Assembly: GCA_030681365.1 (NCBI GenBank)
Contig: JAUXWH010000190.1
Coordinates: 1 to 38,774, forward strand
Source: Bradyrhizobium sp.
GTDB lineage: Bacteria > Pseudomonadota > Alphaproteobacteria > Rhizobiales > Xanthobacteraceae
Direction: 5' to 3'
Length of the DNA: 38,774 nt
In this document: piece after piece, positions 31,463 to 38,774 of the stretch
Layout of the letters: every line of letters begins with the position of its first letter
How positions within the stretch are numbered: position 1 is the first letter of the stretch
Notes under the pieces: model-generated
Databases searched by the model: none
The model's input: only the letters and a program-made list of their open reading frames with translations
What the model was told of the DNA's origin: nothing
Position numbers and translations under genes: made by a program

Positions 31463-32392
31463 TCACGCCGCGCGGTTGCCGCGCGCGATCTCTTTCTGCT
31501 TGTCGAATTCCGCGCGCCGCCGCGCCAGTTCTTCCGGGCTCATCTGCGCGACGTTGTTGTAGTCGAGCTTCCAGGAGGCATCCTCGCTCCAGCGCAGCGG
31601 CGACTGCACCGTGGTGCGCGCGGCGAAGGCGGTCTCCAGCAGGCGGAACGCCAGTTCCAGCGTCTCTGCCTGCGAGGCAACGTCATGCGGCTTGCCGGCG
31701 GAGTTTCCGAGCGGGAAATCGGAGAACAGGAAGCGCGGCACCGCCGCATGCTCGACGATGTCCTTGGCGCACCCCATCACCACGGTCGCGATGCCATTGG
31801 CTTCGAGATGGCGGGCTACCAGCGCGGAGGTCTGGTGGCACACCGGGCAGTTCGGCACCAGCACGGCGACATCGACCTTGTCGGCGAGGCAGCGGGCGAG
31901 GATCTCGGGGGCATCTGTATCGATGGTGACGCGGTGGCTGCGATTGGTCGGCGCGCCGAAGAAGCGCGGCGCGACCTCGCCGATCCGCCGTGACGCCGAA
32001 GCTTTCAGCAGTTGCGGTAAGGGAAACCAGCTGCCGCTGTCAGTCGCTGACGTGTGCTTGCGGTCGTAGCCGATATGCGAGATGCGCAGATCGTGCGGCT
32101 GCGAGGTGTCGCCGTCATAGACCTGGTAGAATTTGGCGCCGCCGTTGTAGGCCGCCCCGGGACCCTGGTCGCCCTTGGCGGGATCATAGGGCGCGGCGGT
32201 GGTGATGATGGTGACGCGCGACTGCGCCAGCGGCTTCTTCAGCGGCTGAAAAGGCGCATCGGCAAAGTGCGCCCAGCGATAGGGCGTGGTGTAGCCGATG
32301 GCGGCGTAGTAGTCGCGGGTCCGCTGCATGTAGGGGATCGGGGAATCATGATCGGGCGCAAAGCCAGGTTGATCATCGAGCGAGCCCGGCAT
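31463..32392 (-). CDS. GrdB-like (glycine/sarcosine/betaine reductase selenoprotein B family) protein, cysteine form
   Basis: The 309-residue cytosolic protein contains PIPYMQRTRDYYAAIGYTTP near the N-terminus and the family region VAVLVPNCPVCHQTSALVAR, followed by GIATVVMGCAKDIVEHAAVP and FLFSDFPLGNSAGKPHDV. In clostridial GrdB/PrdB the redox site holds selenocysteine; here CPVC provides two cysteines, so any chemistry would use thiol/disulfide. GrdA and GrdC partners are absent, and the host is probably aerobic, so glycine reduction is unlikely. It sits upstream of a CoA-transferase and is divergent from an enoyl-CoA hydratase. The family match is from memory; the function is unknown. Confidence 0.72.
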   Translation of the reverse strand: MPGSLDDQPGFAPDHDSPIPYMQRTRDYYAAIGYTTPYRWAHFADAPFQPLKKPLAQSRVTIITTAAPYDPAKGDQGPGAAYNGGAKFYQVYDGDTSQPHDLRISHIGYDRKHTSATDSGSWFPLPQLLKASASRRIGEVAPRFFGAPTNRSHRVTIDTDAPEILARCLADKVDVAVLVPNCPVCHQTSALVARHLEANGIATVVMGCAKDIVEHAAVPRFLFSDFPLGNSAGKPHDVASQAETLELAFRLLETAFAARTTVQSPLRWSEDASWKLDYNNVAQMSPEELARRRAEFDKQKEIARGNRAA

Positions 32393-32505
32393 GGTTTTGT
32401 CCCTCCGTGTTTCCGCCGCTGGATATCCGTCGGCGTTTTGACCAGACTAAGGATAGCCCGGTTCGGGTCAAGACGTGATCTTCACGTCCGCCAAGGGAGA
32501 ATGGA

Positions 32506-33300
32506 ATGCGCGCCGATTTCGAGACCATCAATGTGGCCCGCCATGACGATCACATCCTGCTCGTCACGCTGAACCGGCCCAAGGTCTCCAACGCGCTGAA
32601 TACGCGGATGGGCCTCGATCTGCTGGAAGTTTTCGAAGAATTCTCGATTGATCTGCAAGGCCTGCGCGCGGTTGTTATCACCGGCAGTGGCGACAAGGCG
32701 TTCTGCGCCGGCGGCGACCTCAAGGAGCGCAACGGCATGACCGACGCAGACTGGCAGGCGCAGCACGCGATCTTCGAGCGGATGATGCGGGCGCTGATGG
32801 ATTGTCCGATCCCGCTGATCGCCGCCGTCAATGGTGCGGCCTATGGCGGCGGCTGCGAGATCGCGGCGGCGGCGGATTTCGTCTATGCCGCCAGCCATGC
32901 CCGCTTTGCCCTGACCGAAGTGACGCTCGGCATCATGCCGGGGACCGGCGGCACCCAGAACCTCGCCCGCGCCGTCGGCGAGCGGCGCGCCAAGGAGCTG
33001 ATCCTGTCGGGCCAGCCTTTCACCGCCGCGGAGGCGGAAACATGGGGTCTGGTCAATCGCGTGGTCGAACCCGCCGGCCTGCTGGAGGCCACGATGACCA
33101 TCGCCCGGCGCATCGCCGCCAACGGCCCGATCGCGGTGCGGCAAGCCAAGCGGGCGATTCACCGCGGCCTGCAGATGTCGGTGTCGGACGGCATGGCGTT
33201 CGAGATCGAGGTCTATAATCGCCTGGTCCCCACCGCCGACCGCCGCGAAGGCGTGCGGGCGTTCAACGAAAAACGCAAGCCGGTGTTTCGGGGGGAGTGA
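32506..33300 (+). CDS. Enoyl-CoA hydratase/isomerase (crotonase family)
   Basis: The 264-residue enzyme hydrates enoyl-CoA. Oxyanion-hole segments are AFCAGGDLKE and NGAAYGGGCE. Both catalytic glutamates of the hydratase subgroup are present: the one in GGGCE and the one in LTEVTLG, 20 residues apart as in rat mitochondrial hydratase. MPGTGGTQNLARAVGERRAK follows. True hydratase activity is therefore plausible, unlike many paralogs lacking these residues. AAGGGAGA precedes the ATG at 32506; the ATG at 32501 is out of frame. It is divergent from the GrdB-like gene across 113 bp. Confidence 0.93.
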   Translation: MRADFETINVARHDDHILLVTLNRPKVSNALNTRMGLDLLEVFEEFSIDLQGLRAVVITGSGDKAFCAGGDLKERNGMTDADWQAQHAIFERMMRALMDCPIPLIAAVNGAAYGGGCEIAAAADFVYAASHARFALTEVTLGIMPGTGGTQNLARAVGERRAKELILSGQPFTAAEAETWGLVNRVVEPAGLLEATMTIARRIAANGPIAVRQAKRAIHRGLQMSVSDGMAFEIEVYNRLVPTADRREGVRAFNEKRKPVFRGE

Positions 33301-33480
33301 ACAACCGGCCAGCGCGACACTGCAGGGATTACGCGCCGGGAAGATTTCGAACGGGAACAAGTAGCCATGTTCGGAATTATGGCTGCGTGCAGCGATGCAC
33401 CGAACCACCTAGCGGCCTCGGCAGGCTTCCCCCGAGGTGCTGAGGCCGTCCTTGCTCTGCGGGAGAGGTCACGACGACGA

Positions 33481-33750
33481 ATGGACGGCTCTGAAGTTCA
33501 GGTAAGATTTGATGCTCCAGCCGTGGTTCGCAAATGGCCCTCATTGAACAACGCTCGTCTGACCGATGGCGCGGGTCCGTATCTGGTGGCAGAGGGTTCG
33601 CTCGATGAGTGCATTCGGGAGTTCATGGCCAAGCCCGAATCCGTTCGTCATCTCTACGAAATCCGGACGGCGCCGCAACCTCCATTGATCACCGATACAT
33701 TATCCGCGGAGCACGTCGCTGAGCTTGCCCGCCTGCGTGAATTTCTTTGA
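33481..33750 (+). CDS. Conserved hypothetical small protein
   Basis: The 89-residue product begins MDGSEVQVRFDAPAVVRKWP and contains LTDGAGPYLVAEGSLDECIR and LYEIRTAPQPPLITDTLSAE. It is mixed alpha/beta and has no signal or membrane segment. GGGAGAGG lies about 12 nt upstream. An ATG at 33367 would add 38 residues of poorer character. It is followed 7 bp later by another small gene on the same strand. The composition looks coding, and I recall similar proteins in bradyrhizobia, but no function. Confidence 0.6.
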   Translation: MDGSEVQVRFDAPAVVRKWPSLNNARLTDGAGPYLVAEGSLDECIREFMAKPESVRHLYEIRTAPQPPLITDTLSAEHVAELARLREFL

Positions 33751-33757
33751 GTCCCGT

Positions 33758-33943
33758 ATGTCCATGACCGAGAACCCACAGGACCGCGACCTGGAAGCCC
33801 GGGCTGACGAGGCGCTTGAAGCAGCACGATCAATGCCCCCTGGGCCAGCCAAAACCGAAGCTTTGAAAAAAGCGGGTTTGCTTCGCAAGGCCGCCGACGC
33901 CCGCGGGGTGTCCTTTGCGAGGCGCGGAAGACCGCCGAAGTAA
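33758..33943 (+). CDS. Conserved small helical protein, basic C-terminus
   Basis: The 61-residue product begins MSMTENPQDRDLEARADEAL, continues with an amphipathic helix ARSMPPGPAKTEALKKAGLL and ends with a basic tail SFARRGRPPK. The GRPPK tail resembles an AT-hook-like end, so nucleic-acid contact is possible. ATG at 33758 is chosen because residues before it (MPACVNFF...) overlap the previous gene and lack character. It is 7 bp downstream of the preceding small gene and probably cotranscribed. Confidence 0.6.
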   Translation: MSMTENPQDRDLEARADEALEAARSMPPGPAKTEALKKAGLLRKAADARGVSFARRGRPPK

Positions 33944-33977
33944 CGTACCCGGCGCTCAGGCGTTCAGGGCAGGGACT

Positions 33978-35138
33978 TCATTTCGCCGGCGACACCCGCA
34001 GGATCCGGCCGGCCGAACTGTCGGTCAGCAGCCACAGCGCTCCGTCCGGGCCCTGCCGCACGTCGCGAATGCGCTCGTTGAGGTTGGGCAGCAGGCGTTC
34101 CTCCGAGGTCACGGTGGTGCCGTTGAGATGCAGCCGCACCAGCATCTTGCCGGCCAGCGCGCCGGTGAACAGGCTGCCGGTCCATTTCGGAAACAGTTTT
34201 GCGCTGTAGAACGCCAGGCCGGACGGGGCGATCGACGGCACCCAGTATTTCAGCGGCTGCTCCATGCCGTCTTTGGCGGTGCTGCCGTGAATCTTGGCAC
34301 CGCTGTAATCGATGCCGTAGCCGATCGCGGGCCAGCCGTAATTCCTGCCCTTGCCGACGATGTTGATCTCGTCGCCGCCGCGCGGGCCGTGTTCGCTTTC
34401 CCAGACGTCGCCGTTGGCGGGATTGATCGCGAGGCCCTGCGCGTTGCGGTGGCCGTAGCTCCAGATTTCAGGTTTGGCGCCGGCGCGGCCGACGAACGGG
34501 TTGTCTGGCGGCGCCGCGCCGTCGGGCGCGATCCGGATCAGCTTGCCGATATGATTGCCGAGGTTCTGCGCCTCGTCGCGGGCGCTGTAATGATCGCCCA
34601 GCGTGACGAACAAATTGCCGTCGCCGGCCTGCGCGATGCGGCAGCCGTAGTGATTGCCCGACGACAGCGGTCCTTCCTGCCGGAAGATGACTTTTGTCTC
34701 GTCGAGCCGGCCGGCGTCGTCATTCAGTCGGGCGCGCGCCACCGCGGTACGGCCGCCGCCGGCGGTGCGTTCGGCGTAGCAGAAATAGATGGTCCTGTTC
34801 TGCGCGTAGGCCTTGTCGGTGACGACGTCGAGCAATCCGCCTTGGCCGGAGGCCCAGACCTCGGGCACGCCCTTCAGCGGCGGCGAAACCTGTCCTTCCG
34901 GCGTGACGACGCGCATGCGGCCGGCGCGCTCGGTCACCAGCATCCGGCCGTCGGGCAGGAACGCCAGCGCCCATGGATGGGCCAAGCCACTGGCGACGGC
35001 CTGGACGTCGAGCTGGCCCGCCGACGACGCAAACGAGGTGTTTTCGCCGCGCGTGGAGGTGACGATCAGGAACGTCGCGGTCAGTACGATCGCGACCGTC
35101 AACGACGCCGTCACAACGACCATGGGTGTCTTGTTCAT
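33978..35138 (-). CDS. PQQ-dependent aldose sugar dehydrogenase (YliI-like)
   Basis: The 386-residue periplasmic quinoprotein has a single N-terminal TM/signal segment (PMVVVTASLTVAIVLTATFL) followed by a six-bladed beta-propeller: LAHPWALAFLPDGRMLVTER, GQGGLLDVVTDKAYAQNRTI, LSSGNHYGCRIAQAGDGNLF, YGHRNAQGLAINPANGDVW and ESEHGPRGGDEINIVGKGRN. These match soluble glucose/aldose sugar dehydrogenases of the GSDH family, which need Ca2+ and PQQ. The ESEHGPRGGDE loop is the calcium/PQQ site. It stands alone, convergent with the small genes before it (34 bp apart). No PQQ synthesis genes are in the window. Confidence 0.92.
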   Translation of the reverse strand: MNKTPMVVVTASLTVAIVLTATFLIVTSTRGENTSFASSAGQLDVQAVASGLAHPWALAFLPDGRMLVTERAGRMRVVTPEGQVSPPLKGVPEVWASGQGGLLDVVTDKAYAQNRTIYFCYAERTAGGGRTAVARARLNDDAGRLDETKVIFRQEGPLSSGNHYGCRIAQAGDGNLFVTLGDHYSARDEAQNLGNHIGKLIRIAPDGAAPPDNPFVGRAGAKPEIWSYGHRNAQGLAINPANGDVWESEHGPRGGDEINIVGKGRNYGWPAIGYGIDYSGAKIHGSTAKDGMEQPLKYWVPSIAPSGLAFYSAKLFPKWTGSLFTGALAGKMLVRLHLNGTTVTSEERLLPNLNERIRDVRQGPDGALWLLTDSSAGRILRVSPAK

Positions 35139-35213
35139 GATGGCCCGATCACGATGGTATCATCGCCGACAGATGCGGTGCTTGAAGCCATGGCCCGCAC
35201 CGGGGATTTAGCG

Positions 35214-35390
35214 TCACGCCGGAACGGGCATCGCCGTGGCGACCTCGATCGAGAGCACCGCGAGGGCGACGATCAGGCACAGCGACAGCCCGCCGATCGC
35301 CAGCCGGCTGGCGACGACGTGGGTCAGTCTGGACAATGCGACTGGCGCGGAGCGGCCGTCAAAGCCGAGAGCGCTGGACGGCCGGGGCAT
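35214..35390 (-). CDS. Small single-pass membrane protein
   Basis: The 58-residue product begins MPRPSSALGFDGRSAPVALS and has one TM helix, LAIGGLSLCLIVALAVLSIE, ending in a short tail ATAMPVPA. AGGGA lies about 8 nt upstream of ATG 35390. The frame extends further upstream but that part looks non-coding. Similar short proteins are, as I recall, found in bradyrhizobia. The function is unknown. The rest of 35139-35594 holds no other visible gene. Confidence 0.5.
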   Translation of the reverse strand: MPRPSSALGFDGRSAPVALSRLTHVVASRLAIGGLSLCLIVALAVLSIEVATAMPVPA

Positions 35391-35594
35391 GGTCGAAATC
35401 CCTGAAAAGGCGGGCGAACGAATCGCCCAACTGTTTGGAATCTCGCAGTAATCGCTGGCAATATTGCGGCGGTTACGACGACGAAAATGGCGAAATGGTG
35501 GCAAAAGGCCGGGTTATGCCCGCTATTCAGGGCCTACCACCAGGAAGCGTCGCCCCTCGTGATGCCCGGGACAAGCTCGGCCAGGACGCGTTTG

Positions 35595-36254
35595 TCAGGC
35601 CTCGGCGGCGATGCCGGGGGCGTCGATCTTGGCCTCGGTGGCTCCCGGCCGCCAGTCCATCGGCACGAATCCGCTGGTCTGCTCGACCCTGCGCAACCAG
35701 GTGCGGATCGCGGGGAAGGTCGCGAGGTCGAAATCGCAGCGGTCGGCGACATGGGTGTAGCCGTACATCGCGATATCGGCGACGGTCAGCTGTCCCGCGG
35801 CGAAATATTCGCGGGTCTTGAGGTGGTTTTCCATCACCTGCAGCGCGGCGTAGCCGCGCTCCATCCAGTCTTCCAGCGCGTGGGTCTGCAGGTCGCGGCC
35901 GCCCTTGACCAGCGCCAGCCAGAAATAGGCCGCGCCGAGGTTCGGCTCCAGCGCGTGCTGTTCGAAGAACATCCACTGCAACGCCTCGGCTCGTTCGATC
36001 CGCGATTCCGGCGCCAGCGGGGTGCCGCCTGCGACATACCAGAGGATGGCGTTTGATTCGGCGAGGTAGCGGCCTTCCGCTACTTCCAGCAGCGGCACCT
36101 GTCCGCTGGGATTCTTCGCAAGAAATTCCGGCGTGCGGCTCTCGCCGCGCAGGATATCGACTTAGATGGCGCGATAGGGCGCGTTGAGCAGCGCCAGCGC
36201 AAGTCGGACCTTGTAGCTGTTGCCGGAGCGCTGCATCGAATAGAGCTTGTACAT
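35595..36254 (-). pseudogene. Glutathione S-transferase interrupted by one internal stop codon
   Basis: ATG at 36254 opens MYKLYSMQRSGNSYKVRLAL, the thioredoxin-fold start of a GST. A TAA at 36162-36164 then interrupts the frame after LNAPYRAI. Without any shift the frame continues VDILRGESRTPEFLAKNPSG, VPLLEVAEGRYLAESNAILW and the complete helical domain to GIAAEA at 35595. One base change (for example GAA to TAA) explains the stop; relatives usually have an acidic residue here. Total length would be 219 residues, normal for the family. It is either a recent pseudogene, a sequencing error, or (unlikely) a readthrough gene. Internal restart at the ATG 36098 would lose most of the glutathione site. 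Confidence 0.85.
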
Positions 36255-36453
36255 CTTCAGTTTCGTTCGATCGGAGAAAGCGGCCGTGCCGCGTGCGGAG
36301 CGCGCCTTGTCGCGCCGCAACGCGGCTAAACAATGATGCCGTTGCGGTTGTGTCGCAAGGGCTGCGCACTGGAAAAAGTCGAAAAGCTCTATTGCACTGC
36401 AACCGCGCGGCAAGTCCTGCCGTCACGCTTTGGCAATTCGGATCACGCTTGCG

Positions 36454-37671
36454 CTATCTTGTCGGCCTTCGCATCGGTTCTTGTTGATCCCCGACCGCAC
36501 GCCGCATGGTGCAGCCGAATGTCAACAGCAACACCACAAGGCCCAGCGGTATCCCGCTCGCTCCGGCAATCCCGCGCGACAGCAGCGGAGCCAGCCAGGC
36601 CGCGGCCAGCAGGCTGATTTCGAACGGTTCGAAGCCGCGGCGGCGCCCGTGGCGCGCGAGATAGGCGATTGCGACCGAAAGCACCACCAGATCGTAGTCG
36701 AGCACGTAGGGTGTCGCGAGCAGGCTGCCACTCGCCAGCGCCGACGCCTTGAGTTCGAAGGCGGCGTCGCTCCGCCACAGCCACGCCAGACATGCGGCGA
36801 CCATCAGCGCCAGCGCGATCTGCGCGGCATAGGCCAATGGTATGCCGGCGCCCCACATCCGCGCCGCGGAGAATATCGATTGAATCTTCTCCCAGCCGGT
36901 GCCGCCCTGTTCGAGCACCACGACCTGCGTGAAATTCATGGAATCCGCGAAGGCTTGCCAGACGCCGACGCCGAGCGTGGCAAGACTGACGGCGACCAGC
37001 GCCGCCACGGTGGCCGCGGCGGCGGCGATGGTGCTCCATCGTCCGCCCGCCAGCAATGCCACCGGAATCAACACGCCGAATTGCGGCTTGTAGGCGAGGC
37101 AGCCGATCAGCACGCCCGCGAGCCAGGGCCTGCGGTCAAGCAGGTGCAGCGCACCGCCGAGCAGCGCGGCGGTGAGAAACCCGTTCTGGCCGTGGCCGAC
37201 ATTGACGACCACGGCGGGAAAGGCCGCCGCGATCAGCCACGTCTCGGGACGCGGCAGGATCGCGCGCATGACGGCCAGGTAGAAGGCAAAGCTCGCCGCC
37301 AGCCAGATCGCCAGGCCCCAGCCGTAGGGAACCGCGGCGACCAGGACCGCGACCGCGAAGAAGAACGGCGGATAGTGCCAGCCGTAGAACGGCACCTCGC
37401 GGCCGCCGAACACGGCCTTTTCGGCGGCGTGCTGCAGGTCAGGCTGATAGGCGTCCGCGGGACGGCCCTGCCAGGTCAGGGAGCCTGCCGCATAGACATT
37501 CGAGAAGTCGGTTCCGATCGGCTTGCCGTTGCGGTCGATCAGACCGTCCGACAGCGCGATCCAGCCGATCGCCGCGACGGCGCAGATGGCGAGCACGACC
37601 AGGCTGTAGCCACGCGCGCGCGTTGGCGTGAGCCACTCCCCGGATCGCAGCCCTTGCCAGAAATGAGTCAT
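36454..37671 (-). CDS. GT87/DUF2029-family integral membrane glycosyltransferase
   Basis: The 405-residue protein has about ten TM segments. A large first periplasmic loop contains GTDFSNVYAAGSLTWQGRPA followed by YGWHYPPFFFAVAVLVAAVP; the GTDFSNVYAAG Asp is the usual catalytic-type residue of GT-C enzymes. GHGQNGFLTAALLGGALHLL and LAYKPQFGVLIPVALLAGG are family signatures. Related enzymes use polyprenyl-phosphate mannose in lipomannan or surface glycan synthesis; the donor here is unknown. It stands alone, divergent from aatA by 194 bp. Confidence 0.87.
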   Translation of the reverse strand: MTHFWQGLRSGEWLTPTRARGYSLVVLAICAVAAIGWIALSDGLIDRNGKPIGTDFSNVYAAGSLTWQGRPADAYQPDLQHAAEKAVFGGREVPFYGWHYPPFFFAVAVLVAAVPYGWGLAIWLAASFAFYLAVMRAILPRPETWLIAAAFPAVVVNVGHGQNGFLTAALLGGALHLLDRRPWLAGVLIGCLAYKPQFGVLIPVALLAGGRWSTIAAAAATVAALVAVSLATLGVGVWQAFADSMNFTQVVVLEQGGTGWEKIQSIFSAARMWGAGIPLAYAAQIALALMVAACLAWLWRSDAAFELKASALASGSLLATPYVLDYDLVVLSVAIAYLARHGRRRGFEPFEISLLAAAWLAPLLSRGIAGASGIPLGLVVLLLTFGCTMRRAVGDQQEPMRRPTR

Positions 37672-37826
37672 TTCGCCGCGGAATTTGTATGAATATTGCG
37701 TTGTTCTAGCCGGCCGGTTTTAACGTTCCCTAAAGTTTGGCCGCGGCGGTCCAAGCTTCTTGCGATGCAGCGTCGAGCGCTTTAGGGTGCCTCGATCCCA
37801 ACAAGACGAGTCGTGGATCGGTGTGA

Positions 37827-38774
<948 letters not shown>

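Noticed and set aside
33915..35405. A 496-codon plus-strand frame opposite the PQQ sugar dehydrogenase
   Set aside because: The beta-propeller enzyme on the minus strand is complete; the opposite frame is a GC-skew artefact.
35517..35594. Fragment GTGATGCCCGGGACAAGCTC after the GST pseudogene
   Set aside because: It looks like a decayed half of the GTCATGGCCGGG repeat family, but no complementary arm is present.

Overview
The window looks like chromosome of a high-GC alphaproteobacterium of the Bradyrhizobium/Rhodopseudomonas group (Nitrobacteraceae), most likely Bradyrhizobium. This rests on codon bias, the many small proteins that I recall as typical of that group, and several families of intergenic palindromic repeats that litter those genomes. 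It is mostly ordinary accessory chromosome: no tRNA, rRNA, phage, IS element or CRISPR array was seen. Two genes run off the edges: uvrB on the left and an aspartate aminotransferase on the right.

Left part (1-9.5 kb): the 5' half of uvrB (minus strand) carries a long low-complexity N-terminal extension into which a palindromic repeat is inserted in frame. A hybrid sensor kinase and phosphoglucomutase follow. Next come two small minus-strand proteins, a LysR regulator divergent from a TauE/SafE exporter, and an MDR quinone oxidoreductase divergent from an AraC-type regulator.

9.6-16.5 kb is a probable acyl-CoA catabolic cluster: AraC regulator, acyl-CoA synthetase, a periplasmic branched-chain-amino-acid-type binding protein without permease genes, and an acyl-CoA dehydrogenase. 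A convergent Tat-type DUF1254/DUF1214 protein and a remnant of an HlyD-family membrane fusion protein follow.

17-22.3 kb is the most interesting region: an OprB-like outer-membrane porin divergent from a complete sitABCD-type Mn/Fe ABC transporter. The 141-bp region between them holds two overlapping, mirror-image promoters, each followed at its presumed start site by a TGCGA-N5-TCGCA palindrome. A third, weaker copy lies in the porin leader. I infer a shared metal-responsive (Mur/Fur-family) regulon joining outer- and inner-membrane steps of manganese uptake.

22.3-38.8 kb is a mosaic of single genes and short operons. It includes a YfcG-like GST, a SagB-type nitroreductase broken by a 1-base frameshift, a VOC protein with an extra N-terminal domain, and an aldo/keto reductase-CWC-HAD operon. 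PlsC, GNAT, a PAS-only membrane protein and a DUF486 protein come next, followed by a CaiB CoA-transferase, a cysteine version of the GrdB-like reductase family and an enoyl-CoA hydratase. The right end has several conserved small proteins, a PQQ sugar dehydrogenase, a GST with an internal stop codon, a GT87 mannosyltransferase-like protein and aatA. At least four distinguishable families of long palindromic repeats sit between genes, and one lies inside uvrB.
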